64,000 nt of DNA from Paracoccus sp. (in: a-proteobacteria). Lineage in GTDB: Bacteria; Pseudomonadota; Alphaproteobacteria; Rhodobacterales; Rhodobacteraceae. The stretch is taken from the NCBI RefSeq assembly GCF_030538755.1, contig NZ_JAUNTJ010000004.1, positions 152,276 through 216,275 of the forward strand, read 5' to 3'. The position numbers were made by a program, and so were the translations under genes. A model generated the notes under the pieces. It worked only from the letters and a program-made list of their open reading frames with translations, did not search any database and was not told where the DNA came from. Shown one piece after another: positions 46,333-55,286 of this stretch (position 1 is its first letter; every line of letters begins with the position of its first letter).

Positions 46333-48453
46333 ATGAACAGCGAATCGGACATGCCGCAGATGGAACCAGACAGCAGCCGGGATGAGGCGGCGCAACTGCG
46401 CGACCTGATAACCGAATGCCTGACTCAGCTCAGGCAGGGGCAGGTGCCGCAGGCCGATGCCAGCCGGTTGCCACCGGCCAGTCAGGCCGTTGCCCTCGAA
46501 TTTCTGCATGTCAGCGGGCAGATCAAAACCAAGAATCTCAGCCTGATGCACGGGCTGGAAACGCTGCGCGACGGCTTTGCGATTTTTGGCAAGGATCAGC
46601 GGCTGATCTTTGCCAATAACTCGTTCCGCACGTTTTTCCGGCAAAAGGTGCGGATCGACACCGGGGTGCATCTGCAATTGCTGTGCGATGCGATCGACCG
46701 GCATCAGATGACCGATATGTCCGGCACCCAGATGATGGAATGGGTCATGCGTGCCGTCACCGACGATGCCGAACCGCTGATCGTGCGGCTGTCTTCGGGC
46801 GAGATGTTCCGCTGGTCCATGCGCCGCGACCCGTCAGGCAACCTGGTGCTGATCGCCAGCGACATCTCGCGCGAGAGGGCGCGGCAGTTCGAACTGGAAC
46901 AACTGATGGCCGAGGCCAGCCGCGCCAGCGACGCCAAGACGACCTTTCTGGCCCATATGAGCCACGAGCTGCGCACACCGATGAACGGCGTCATCGGCAT
47001 GGCGGAAATGCTGTGCGACAGCGGGCTTGACCCGGAACGCCAGCGTTACGCCGAAACGATCCGCAACTCGGCCGAGGCGTTGCTGACCATCATCAACGAC
47101 GTTCTCGATTTCTCGCGCGGGCGCAGCGACGGCATCCGCCTGACCGAAGCCAGCTTTGATCTGGAAAAGGTCGTGGTCGAGGTGGCGACCCTGCTGCAAC
47201 CCTCCGCCCGCGCCAAGGGGCTGGACCTGCGGGTGTTGTGCGATCCGATGATGCCGACCCGCTGGCACGGCGATGAGGGGCGCGTGCGGCAGGTTGTCGT
47301 CAACCTGCTGGGCAATGCGGTGAAATACACGCAAACGGGCTTTGTGCGGCTGATCGTGACGCCGGGCAGCGAAGGGCCGAACGTGCTGATCTATGACAGC
47401 GGCCCCGGCATCCCGGATGAGCGGGTCGATTCGATCTTCGAGGAATTCAGCCAGTTGGCAGAACCGGGCCTGACCGGCATCAGCGGCAGCGGGCTGGGGC
47501 TGGCCATCACCGCGCAACTGGTGCAGGCCATGGGCGGCAATCTGTGGCTGGACAGCCATCCGGGCACCGGGTCCACCTTTGGGGTCAACCTGCCCTTGCG
47601 CTCGGCCAGCAACACGCAGCAGCCGCTGCCGCCGGTCGCGCCGCAGGCTGGCACCATTCTGGCCGTGCAGGATGATCGCGTCCTGTCGCGGCACCTGCGC
47701 CGGATGACCGCCGGAACCGGCCTGCGCATGGACATCCGCAACGATGACGAAGGCTTGCGGGACGCGCTGGACAGCGGCCCGCCCCCCGCCCTGGCGTTGC
47801 TGTTCTGCACCGGCGACCGGGATCGCATCATGCGGCGCGTGGATCTGCTGCGCCGCCGCTCGCCCGGAACCAAGATCTGGCTGATGGTCAGCGCCAGCCA
47901 GCAGCACCCGGCCTCGCAGGAATTTGATCGGGTCGTCACCCTGCCGGTGATCCGTGAAGCCCTGCTGGCGCCGATGATCGCACAGGTTTCGGCCTCGACG
48001 CCAGCCGATGCCGCGCCCCCTCCGACCGAGCTGCGGCAGATGAAGGTGCTGGTCGCCGATGACAATGCCACCAACCGGCTGGTTATCGAAAAGATGCTGC
48101 GGCATTGCGACTGTATCTTGCTGCCGGCGGAAGATGGCCAGCAGGCGGTGACGATCTGGCAGCAGGAACAGCCCGACCTGATCCTGATGGATGTGTCGAT
48201 GCCGGTCATGGATGGCAAACAGGCCGCGCAGGCGATCCGTCGCATCGAACAGGCCAAGGGCCTGCCCCCGACCCGCATCGTTGCCGTAACCGCCGCCGTC
48301 AGCGACGAGGACCGGGCCGAGGTGCTGGCCTCGGGCATCGACGAAGTGCTGACCAAGCCGGTGCGCCGCGCGGGGCTGACCGAACAACTGACCCGCCACG
48401 CCCCCGCCGACGCCCGCCCGCCCTTGCCGCCAGATGAGGGTCAGGCAGCATGA
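46333..48453 (+). CDS. soluble hybrid sensor histidine kinase / response regulator
   Basis: 706 residues and no membrane segment, so the signal is cytoplasmic. Order: N-terminal coiled region, PAS-like domain (about 72-180, GLETLRDGFAIFGKDQRLIFANN), HisKA with phospho-acceptor His211 (HMSHELRTPMNGVIGM), HATPase with NLLGNAVKYTQTG, DSGPGIPDE and GSGLGLAI, a degenerate receiver-like segment (about 435-540) whose acidic pocket is incomplete, and a C-terminal receiver (about 570-690) with the phospho-acceptor in LILMDVSMPVMDG and a Lys in VLTKPVR. No partner regulator or transporter is adjacent, so output is unknown. The divergent NTF2-like operon starts 114 bases upstream. Confidence 0.93.
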   Translation: MNSESDMPQMEPDSSRDEAAQLRDLITECLTQLRQGQVPQADASRLPPASQAVALEFLHVSGQIKTKNLSLMHGLETLRDGFAIFGKDQRLIFANNSFRTFFRQKVRIDTGVHLQLLCDAIDRHQMTDMSGTQMMEWVMRAVTDDAEPLIVRLSSGEMFRWSMRRDPSGNLVLIASDISRERARQFELEQLMAEASRASDAKTTFLAHMSHELRTPMNGVIGMAEMLCDSGLDPERQRYAETIRNSAEALLTIINDVLDFSRGRSDGIRLTEASFDLEKVVVEVATLLQPSARAKGLDLRVLCDPMMPTRWHGDEGRVRQVVVNLLGNAVKYTQTGFVRLIVTPGSEGPNVLIYDSGPGIPDERVDSIFEEFSQLAEPGLTGISGSGLGLAITAQLVQAMGGNLWLDSHPGTGSTFGVNLPLRSASNTQQPLPPVAPQAGTILAVQDDRVLSRHLRRMTAGTGLRMDIRNDDEGLRDALDSGPPPALALLFCTGDRDRIMRRVDLLRRRSPGTKIWLMVSASQQHPASQEFDRVVTLPVIREALLAPMIAQVSASTPADAAPPPTELRQMKVLVADDNATNRLVIEKMLRHCDCILLPAEDGQQAVTIWQQEQPDLILMDVSMPVMDGKQAAQAIRRIEQAKGLPPTRIVAVTAAVSDEDRAEVLASGIDEVLTKPVRRAGLTEQLTRHAPADARPPLPPDEGQAA

Positions 48454-48532
48454 CCGCTGGCGACAGGCTGTTTTCAATCAGGCACAGATTTGCTAGCGAG
48501 TGCGCAGTATTATTGGATTCGAGGGTTCCACG

Positions 48533-49921
48533 ATGACGACGCCACTTTCCATGGGCCATCGCCCGATCACCTGTTTCAAGGCTTATGACGTGCGCGGCGA
48601 ACTGGGGGTCGATCTGGACGCCGATGTGGCCTATCGCGTCGGCCGCGCCTTTGCGCAGGCGCGCGGTGCGAAAAAGGTGGTGGTCGGCCGCGACAGCCGC
48701 GAATCTTCGCCCGAACTGGCAACGGCGCTGATCCGCGGCCTGACCGAAGGCGGGGCCGATGTGCTGGACCTGGGCCTGGCCGGCACCGAAGAGGTTTATT
48801 TCGCCACCGGCCATTTCGGGGCCGATGGCGGGATCGAGGTCACGGCCTCGCACAATCCGATCAGCTATAACGGCATGAAGATCGTCGGTCAGGGGTCCGC
48901 CCCGCTGGACCCGGCAACCGAACTGCCGCCGATCGTCGAACTGGCGCAAAGCGGCGAATTCGCCGCAGCAAAGGTCGGCAGCGTCACCGACTTCCGCGAG
49001 GCGCGCGACACTTATGCCAAGGCCATGGCCGATTTCGTCGATGTGGCTGCACTGCGCCCGATGAAGATTCTGGTCAACGCCGGCAACGGCACCGCCGGGC
49101 CGACCTTTGACGCCATTGCCGCCGAACTGGAACGCCGTGGCGCGCCGCTGACCTTTGTGCGGATGCACCATGACGTCGATTCCAGCTTTCCCAACGGCAT
49201 TCCCAACCCGCTGCTGCCCGAAAACCAGCCGCGCACATCGGATGCCGTCCGGGCCGAAGGCGCGGATCTGGGCGTCGCTTGGGATGGCGACTTTGACCGC
49301 TGCTTCTTTTTTGACGAAACAGGGCGGTTCATTCCGGGCGAATATATCGTCGGCCTTTTGGGGGCGGCCTTTCTGGAAAAATCGCCGGGCGAAAAGGTTG
49401 TCCACGATCCCCGCGTGGTGATGAATACCCGCGCCATGATTGCCGAAGCGGGCGGCGAGGCCGTGCAATCCAAGACCGGCCACGCCTTTATCAAGCGCAA
49501 GATGCGCGATGTTGGCGCGATCTATGGCGGCGAGATGTCGGCTCACCACTATTTCCGCGACTTTTTCTATTGCGACAGCGGCATGATCCCATGGTTGCTG
49601 GTGGTGGAACTGCTGTCGCGCAAGGGAAAATCGCTGGCGGATCTGTTGTCGGAACGGATGCGGCTTTACCCCTCGTCGGGCGAAAGCAACTATCGTCTGA
49701 CCGATCCCGATGTATCCATCGCCCGTGTCATCGAAACATTCGCCCCGCAGGCCACCAGCCGCGACGATATGGACGGTGTTTCGCTGGATTTCGGCAACTG
49801 GCGGTTCAACCTGCGGAAATCCAACACCGAACCCGTTGTGCGTCTGAATCTGGAATCGGATGGCGACAGCGATCTGGTGCAGGAAAAGCAGGCCGAAATC
49901 GTCGCGGTTTTGCAGGGCTGA
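48533..49921 (+). CDS. phosphomannomutase/phosphoglucomutase
   Basis: Interconverts hexose 6-phosphate and hexose 1-phosphate, feeding sugar-nucleotide synthesis for surface glycans. 462 residues from the ATG at 48533, after GAGGG. The phosphoserine is Ser106 in EVTASHNPISYNGMK; the metal loop is DGDFDRC in AWDGDFDRCFFFD (about 256); the sugar-binding loop is GEMSAHHYF (about 338) and the phosphate-binding loop RKSNTEPVVRLNLES lies near the C-terminus. Product of a PMM/PGM of this kind supplies both GDP-mannose and, with galU and galE to the right, UDP-glucose and UDP-galactose. Symbol (manB, algC, pgm) left open. Confidence 0.94.
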   Translation: MTTPLSMGHRPITCFKAYDVRGELGVDLDADVAYRVGRAFAQARGAKKVVVGRDSRESSPELATALIRGLTEGGADVLDLGLAGTEEVYFATGHFGADGGIEVTASHNPISYNGMKIVGQGSAPLDPATELPPIVELAQSGEFAAAKVGSVTDFREARDTYAKAMADFVDVAALRPMKILVNAGNGTAGPTFDAIAAELERRGAPLTFVRMHHDVDSSFPNGIPNPLLPENQPRTSDAVRAEGADLGVAWDGDFDRCFFFDETGRFIPGEYIVGLLGAAFLEKSPGEKVVHDPRVVMNTRAMIAEAGGEAVQSKTGHAFIKRKMRDVGAIYGGEMSAHHYFRDFFYCDSGMIPWLLVVELLSRKGKSLADLLSERMRLYPSSGESNYRLTDPDVSIARVIETFAPQATSRDDMDGVSLDFGNWRFNLRKSNTEPVVRLNLESDGDSDLVQEKQAEIVAVLQG

Positions 49922-49931
49922 AATGTCGGAA

Positions 49932-49980
49932 CCGGGGGCTGTCTGCCCCCGGACCCCCGAGGATATTTTGAAACGAAAGA
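49932..49980 (+). repeat. intergenic repeat, hairpin version
   Basis: CCGGGGG (49932-49938) and CCCCCGG (49946-49952) form a hairpin, followed by ACCCCCGAGGATATTTT and a variant ACGAAAGA tail. Starts 10 bases after the PMM/PGM stop, in the gap before the convergent sulfotransferase gene. It could act as the terminator of the PMM/PGM gene. Confidence 0.75.
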
Positions 49981-50058
49981 CAGCGCCGCCGGGGCCGAGC
50001 GGTTGTGATCGGCGGGCTTGGTCCGGGCATTTTTGCCGGTGCTGTCCGGCAGTAGGCG

Positions 50059-51462
50059 TTAGATGCGCGGCAGGCGGTCAAAGCCAAAGGCAGCAAAGTC
50101 GCGCGCATAAGCATTGCGGGCGGCGTTTGCCAGATCCGGGTCGGCCAGAAAGCCGGGCCATGTTTCCGGCGCGGGCGGATTGGGCGTGGGCGATATGCCG
50201 GTGCGGTGCGTCAGCATGGCCATTTCATCGGGCAGATCATCTTCGCGCGCGATCAGATCGGGGCTGCCAAAGCGGGAAAACCCTGCGATCACCTCGGACT
50301 GGCTGGCCCAGCCGGGGTGGGTGGGCAGGCTGCTTTGGCCGTTCAGGTTGCGGCGCAGGAACAGCAGAAACTCGGTAAAGTGCCGCGCCTGCGCGGCATC
50401 GTCCATCAGCGCCAGTTCCTCATCCGGGGGCAGCGCGACGCGGTGGACATCGCGCAGGGTGCGGCGCAGGTCGGGTTTGGCCGCCGCCAGCACATGCTGA
50501 AACGCCACCCATGCCCGCAGCAAGGGATGGCGCAGCACGGTAAAGGCGCGATGGCCGGGGTGGTCGCGCCGCCAGCCGCGCAAGCTGGACTGAGTATAGT
50601 CGCGACCCAACTGGCCCAGACCGGCCATCCAGTCACCCACCGCTTCGGTAGGGCCGCCGCGCACCGGCATGAACAGCAGGCCGCGCCCTGCCCCGACCGT
50701 CAGGAAGGATGGCACGGCGGGGCCACGGCGCGGCTCGAACCCCGGAATGCGGGTCAGACCAAACGGGTCCATCGCGGCCAGCGCATCGCGCATTGCCCCC
50801 AGATTGCTGACCTTTTCCGCCATCGGGCGCGGGTTTTGCGGCACCTGATCGGTGGCCGGTTCCACCCGCTCCAGATCGCGACGGCCCAGCCAGTGCAGCA
50901 GCCCCGTCATCACATCGGCATCGCGCAGATCGTCATAGCCCAGCCAGAAGGCCGACTGGCCGCTGGCCTGCAAACGCTGCATGACCCCGGCCAGAAACGC
51001 CTCGGTTTCCGACAGCATCTCGCGGAAACCGGCGGGGTCAAAGGTGATGCTGGCCGGGATCGGGGTTTCGGTTTCGTTCAGCTTCCACTGGTTCGTTTCT
51101 TGCGCCAGCCGGGTCGAGACATAGCTGTCCAGCGGGTTGCGGGTCAGCACCACCTTGGCACAACTGCGGTCGGCAAGGATCGCGTCCAGCACACGCGGAT
51201 CATGCCCCGGAAAGTAACGGAACCCCGGCAGGTGGTTCGGCTTGTCCAGCAGCTTGCGCAGCAGCAGATGCGGGTCGGCCTCGCGTTCGGCGCGGGTGAC
51301 GCCCTGCAATTCGTCCTTGTCGGGCCAGCCCATCATATAGGGGTTGAACGCCTCGCCAAAACAGGTGACGCGGCGGATACGGTTCAGCGTCGCCTCAAGC
51401 AGATTGGACCCGGTGCGCATCCCGGCAAAGATGACATAGCTGCGATAGGCGGGGTCAGACAT
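50059..51462 (-). CDS. two-domain sulfotransferase
   Basis: 467 residues, about twice a single sulfotransferase domain. The N-terminal half resembles NodH/Stf0-type enzymes: FAGMRTGSNLLEATL (12-26) is the 5'-phosphosulfate loop and VVLTRNPLDSYVSTRLA (about 103-119) the 3'-phosphate site with the expected Arg and Ser. The second half (about 255-467) again looks like a sulfotransferase fold, with FMPVRGGPTEAVGDW in place of a P-loop and FTVLRHPLLRAWVAF as a 3'-phosphate-like motif, but lysine and serine positions are altered, so it may be inactive. PAPS would be the donor. The start overlaps the GT14-type gene by 8 bases: they are made together, and the target is likely the glycan built by the neighbours. 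Confidence 0.82.
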   Translation of the reverse strand: MSDPAYRSYVIFAGMRTGSNLLEATLNRIRRVTCFGEAFNPYMMGWPDKDELQGVTRAEREADPHLLLRKLLDKPNHLPGFRYFPGHDPRVLDAILADRSCAKVVLTRNPLDSYVSTRLAQETNQWKLNETETPIPASITFDPAGFREMLSETEAFLAGVMQRLQASGQSAFWLGYDDLRDADVMTGLLHWLGRRDLERVEPATDQVPQNPRPMAEKVSNLGAMRDALAAMDPFGLTRIPGFEPRRGPAVPSFLTVGAGRGLLFMPVRGGPTEAVGDWMAGLGQLGRDYTQSSLRGWRRDHPGHRAFTVLRHPLLRAWVAFQHVLAAAKPDLRRTLRDVHRVALPPDEELALMDDAAQARHFTEFLLFLRRNLNGQSSLPTHPGWASQSEVIAGFSRFGSPDLIAREDDLPDEMAMLTHRTGISPTPNPPAPETWPGFLADPDLANAARNAYARDFAAFGFDRLPRI

Positions 51463-53128
51463 CGGCGGCCTCGGATTCGTCGGCGGGGTTGATATTGCCG
51501 GTCAGGTAGGACCGAAGCCCGGCATTGCGCAACCGTCGCAGCAGATCGGGCAGGCCATCCAGCGACCGCATCGGCGGCAAAGGCGCGGCCCCGGCAGCAG
51601 AGCCGTCGATCTGGCGCAGAGCCGCATCCAGCACCGCTTCGGGCTGGTTCAGAAACGCGGCCAGATCCCAGATCCTCACCTGCGCCTTGACCCAGACCGA
51701 GCGCAAGATCTGAAGATGCGCCTGTTCGGCCCGCTGAAACAGCGCGGCGGCGCGGCGGATGTCGTCAAAGGGCATGTCGGACGCAATCAGCGGCACCGCC
51801 CATGCGCCGGTGATGACGAACAGCCGCGCATTCGGATCGGTTGCGACGAACCAGTTCAGTTCCTGACTGTCGCGCGGGGCGTGCTGAAACACCTGCATCC
51901 GTGGGCTGATACGGATCAGCGAGGTCAGGAACCCCTTGGGGTCGTGATCGCGCAAGGCCGGGCTGTCGGGGATCGCCCCCGGCCCGATGGCGGGGCGACC
52001 GGCGAACTCAACGCCGTCGGGGCTGAACAGATGGCCATGCACATCCGCGCTGATCCGCGCGGCCAGCCAGTCCTCGAAATCGGGGAACAGGTCGGTAAAG
52101 CCCTGAAACACCGCATAAGGGGCGGATGTCTTGCCGTTTTCGCGATCTTTGCGGGGAAAGCGGCTTTGCATATACAGCCCCGGCCGCCCCAGAGTTCGCC
52201 GGGCCACGGCACGGTCGATCAACTGCGCGATCCGGCCCGGATCGGGCTGCGTCGTGGCGGGCGCGGGTTGCGGAAAATGCGCATACAGCCCGGCGGCGCG
52301 CGGCCAGATCTTGCGCGCGACAAAGCAGCCTGACGCCTGCAACATATCCTGCTGATCGTCATAGAACTGATAGGGGCGGCCCTGATCGTCGAACTTGGCC
52401 AGCGTCAGCGATCTGCTTTCGATGCGGGGCGAATGGCGGCGCACAAGGGTCTGGAAATAGCACTCATCGGGGATCCATGTGCCGCGAAAATAGCGGTCGA
52501 ATTCCTCGCGCCGGGGGTCGGACAGGATGGCGCGCAGCGTTCGCGTGGTCAGGCACCACCATTGCGACCCCAGATGCGGCGCGATGCCTGCGGGCATCCG
52601 GCGGCGAATGCCCAGCCACCGCTGAAGCCGCACGGCACGGTCGAACATGCGGGGATGGCGACGCCAGTCAAAGGGGAAAAACAGCGTGAACCGTTCGCTG
52701 TCCAGACCGCCAACGGCCCAGTTCACATCGGTGGCATTCGTGCTTTCGATATGGTCGCGCGCGGGGTCGCAGCCCAGATAGGCGCAAAGCTCAGCCACCG
52801 GACGCAGCGGCAGGCAGGAACCCGAGGCCAGCAGCACATGCGTCAGATCGGGAAACTGATCCAGCAGCAGTTCGGCAGCATCCTGCGTTGCCTGCACCAG
52901 ACTGAAGCTGCCCCATTCGCAATGGCGACGGCGGCAGAACCGCACCTGCGGCAGATCGGCAAGGGCATAGCGCATCTGATGCGCCTCGACGATCGGGGTT
53001 TTGGCGTCGATATGAACCGACACCGCCGCGCCGCCTGCTGCCCACAGCCGGGCCATCCGCGCGGCCAGATCCAGCCGCTGATGGCACAGCAGGATCACGC
53101 CCAGGCGCACAGGGCTGCCCGCGCTCAT
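51455..53128 (-). CDS. GT14-type glycosyltransferase with long C-terminal domain (DUF5927/DUF5928 like)
   Basis: 557 residues. The first 300 have the core-2/I-branching beta-1,6-N-acetylglucosaminyltransferase layout: GVILLCHQRLDLAARMARLW, VSVHIDAKTP, FSLVQATQDAAELLLDQFPD, LLASGSCLPLRPVAEL and SQWWCLTTRTLRAIL with TWIPDECYFQTLVR. After a linker near 330 comes a domain of about 220 residues (VFQGFTDLFPDFEDWLAARI, FVITGAWAVPL, LQILRSVWVKAQVRIWDLAAFL) that I associate from memory with DUF5927/DUF5928, found in Rhodobacterales; its role is not known. The start shares 4 bases with the GT2-like gene before it and the stop 8 bases with the sulfotransferase after it. Confidence 0.8.
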   Translation of the reverse strand: MSAGSPVRLGVILLCHQRLDLAARMARLWAAGGAAVSVHIDAKTPIVEAHQMRYALADLPQVRFCRRRHCEWGSFSLVQATQDAAELLLDQFPDLTHVLLASGSCLPLRPVAELCAYLGCDPARDHIESTNATDVNWAVGGLDSERFTLFFPFDWRRHPRMFDRAVRLQRWLGIRRRMPAGIAPHLGSQWWCLTTRTLRAILSDPRREEFDRYFRGTWIPDECYFQTLVRRHSPRIESRSLTLAKFDDQGRPYQFYDDQQDMLQASGCFVARKIWPRAAGLYAHFPQPAPATTQPDPGRIAQLIDRAVARRTLGRPGLYMQSRFPRKDRENGKTSAPYAVFQGFTDLFPDFEDWLAARISADVHGHLFSPDGVEFAGRPAIGPGAIPDSPALRDHDPKGFLTSLIRISPRMQVFQHAPRDSQELNWFVATDPNARLFVITGAWAVPLIASDMPFDDIRRAAALFQRAEQAHLQILRSVWVKAQVRIWDLAAFLNQPEAVLDAALRQIDGSAAGAAPLPPMRSLDGLPDLLRRLRNAGLRSYLTGNINPADESEAADV

Positions 53129-54156
53129 GCCCAGCCACCGCGCGACATCAGGCCCAGATCTTCAAGCTGTTGCCAGTCGCGGTATTCCTGCGATGCCGGG
53201 CACCACAGATCGACACCCTGCCCGACCCCGCGATGATAGGCCCGGTATTCCTGACTGCCGGCATAGTGCTGGCGCCGGTCCAGTTCCTCGGACGCTTTTT
53301 CAGCCAGTGTGGACAGGAATTTCGCGTGCAGCAGACAGCCTGATACCGCCTCGCCGCCGTCTTCGTCATAGACCAGATTCAGCGCGCGTGGCAGCAGCAT
53401 ATGCATGGAACTGGCATAGGCATAGCGCCAGTGCCACCGGACCAGCGGGGTCTTGTTCAGCGCCGGACCGGACAGCGGATCATCGGCGAAAAAGGCACGG
53501 GCGCGCGGGCCGCCCTGAATCCACAGGTTGCCATAGCGACGGTCCTTGCGGATCGAATAATTCGCCGGATCGAACCAGCGGGCAATGGTGAACGGGTCGG
53601 TGCCTTCGGTATAAGGCTGGGCGTCGATTGGCCCTTTGGGATACATATCCAGCAGCATCGCCGGAAAAGACCGCAGGCCCGAGGCATCCAGCCAGTCGGT
53701 CAGCGCCGCCAGCGGGCGACGGTCGCAATGCGGATAGACCAGAAATTCATCGGGATCGACGGTCAGGCACCAATAACCGCTGCCATAGCGCATCAGCAGC
53801 CAGTTGATCCAATCCATCCCGAAACGCGCCGTCTTATAGCTGGCCTGCGTGCGCCACAGCGACACATCCGGCTGATCGGCCAGCCATGCCCGGCTGCCAT
53901 CGGTGCTGTCGTTATCGACGATCAGGAAATGCGAAACCCCCATCCGCCGATAATAATCCATGAAATAGGGCAGCCGGATGCGTTCGTTCCGCATGGCGGA
54001 AAACAGCAGAATATCGCCGGGCCTGATCTGCGCCGCCCGCACCGCCACCGGCGACAGCGCGCGGCGACGACGCACGGCGCGGCCGAGCAGCCACTGCCGC
54101 TCGGCCCGCTTGCGCATACCGCGCAGCTGTTGCTGAAACCATTGGGACGAAAACAT
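53125..54156 (-). CDS. GT2-like glycosyltransferase (PF13704 type), paralogue A
   Basis: 343 residues. Donor-binding and metal motifs: LLFSAMRNERIRLPYFMDYY, FLIVDNDSTDGS (Asp81) and WCLTVDPDEFLVYP (133-137), then SFPAMLLDMYPKGPIDA and a later NKTPLVRWHWRY. The same blocks occur in the downstream-numbered gene 54228-55286 (FLIVDHDSRDDS, WCLTVDADELLVYP, NKLPLVRWNRRWVY), so the two are tandem duplicates that have diverged. No signal peptide or membrane segment. Sugar and acceptor unknown; position in the glycan operon suggests surface polysaccharide. Followed by the GT14-type gene with a 4-base overlap. Confidence 0.85.
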   Translation of the reverse strand: MFSSQWFQQQLRGMRKRAERQWLLGRAVRRRRALSPVAVRAAQIRPGDILLFSAMRNERIRLPYFMDYYRRMGVSHFLIVDNDSTDGSRAWLADQPDVSLWRTQASYKTARFGMDWINWLLMRYGSGYWCLTVDPDEFLVYPHCDRRPLAALTDWLDASGLRSFPAMLLDMYPKGPIDAQPYTEGTDPFTIARWFDPANYSIRKDRRYGNLWIQGGPRARAFFADDPLSGPALNKTPLVRWHWRYAYASSMHMLLPRALNLVYDEDGGEAVSGCLLHAKFLSTLAEKASEELDRRQHYAGSQEYRAYHRGVGQGVDLWCPASQEYRDWQQLEDLGLMSRGGWA

Positions 54157-54227
54157 TCAGCCTGTGAATTACGGTTTCGTGAGACTCGACCCGGAATGCG
54201 GCCTAAGCCACCCCGATGCAAGAGATT

Positions 54228-55286
54228 TCACGCACGCATAGGACGATCATCCTGCCCCATCAGCCCAAGTTCGGCCAATTGCCGCCAATCCCCCGACCAG
54301 CGATGCGCCGCCGGGTGCCACAGATCAGGCGCCCCGGCGACGGCGGCATAATAGGGGCCAAACGCCTCAGGTTCGGAAAAATGTTCGCCGCGTGCGGCCT
54401 CTCGTCGGGCGTTGGCGGGGGCGTCGGGCAGGAATTTGGTGTGCAGCAGAACGCCCGACAGCCGTGAATCGCCCGGCCCGTCATAGGCAGCGTTCAGCCC
54501 GCGCGGCAGCATCGAATGAGTCGAGACGACATAGACCCAGCGGCGGTTCCAGCGCACCAGCGGCAGCTTGTTCAGGGTCGGCCCGCGCCGGGGCTGATCG
54601 GCGAAAAAGACGCGCTGGCGGGTGCCCCCCTGCGTCCACCTGTTCAGGCGCGGGCGCTGAATCTGCGTCTGATAGGGACCGGCGTCGAACCAGCACAGGT
54701 GATCCAGAACGCCCTGCCCCGGCGGGATCGGCGCGTCCAGCCGCCCCTTGGGAAACAGGTCCAGCATCAGGGCACCCATGGCGCTGCGGCCCGCCTTGTC
54801 CAGCGCCGCCGCGACATCGGGCAGCAGGCGATCCGGCCAGCCGGGATAGACCAGCAGTTCATCGGCATCGACCGTCAGGCACCAGTGCCCGTGTCCGTAA
54901 CGCGCCAACAGCCAACCCAGCCAGTCCATGCCAAAGCGCGACGCCCGGTATCCACCCTGCGCCCGCCACAGCGATACATCGGGCGCAGCGGTCAGCAGAT
55001 CGGCGCTGTCATCGCGACTGTCGTGATCGACGATCAGGAAATGCCGCACCCCCATGGCGCGGTAATGATCCAGCCAGCCCGGCAGGCGCAACGATTCATC
55101 GCGGATGACGGCAAAGGCCAGCAGATCGCCCGGCCGGATCGCGCCGGTCCGGTCGCAAAGCAGAGTCAGCGCGCGGCGGGCATGGATGATCCGCCACAGA
55201 AGTGAGCGCCGTTTCCAGCGTGCCCGCCAAGCCGACCAGAGATCGCGCAACGGATGCACGGATGGCGGCGGCAGGGTGACATTCAC
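54228..55286 (-). CDS. GT2-like glycosyltransferase (PF13704 type), paralogue B
   Basis: 352 residues from a GTG at 55286, whose GTGA overlaps the galE stop; an ATG 27 bases further up would make a larger overlap. Motifs: LLAFAVIRDESLRLPGWLDHY, FLIVDHDSRDDS (Asp87), SLWRAQGGYRASRFGMDW, WCLTVDADELLVYP and GVLLHTKFLPD. Strong similarity to paralogue A along the whole length, including the Arg-rich N-terminus, indicates duplication. 71 bases separate it from paralogue A. Function as above, specific sugar unknown. Confidence 0.85.
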   Translation of the reverse strand: MNVTLPPPSVHPLRDLWSAWRARWKRRSLLWRIIHARRALTLLCDRTGAIRPGDLLAFAVIRDESLRLPGWLDHYRAMGVRHFLIVDHDSRDDSADLLTAAPDVSLWRAQGGYRASRFGMDWLGWLLARYGHGHWCLTVDADELLVYPGWPDRLLPDVAAALDKAGRSAMGALMLDLFPKGRLDAPIPPGQGVLDHLCWFDAGPYQTQIQRPRLNRWTQGGTRQRVFFADQPRRGPTLNKLPLVRWNRRWVYVVSTHSMLPRGLNAAYDGPGDSRLSGVLLHTKFLPDAPANARREAARGEHFSEPEAFGPYYAAVAGAPDLWHPAAHRWSGDWRQLAELGLMGQDDRPMRA

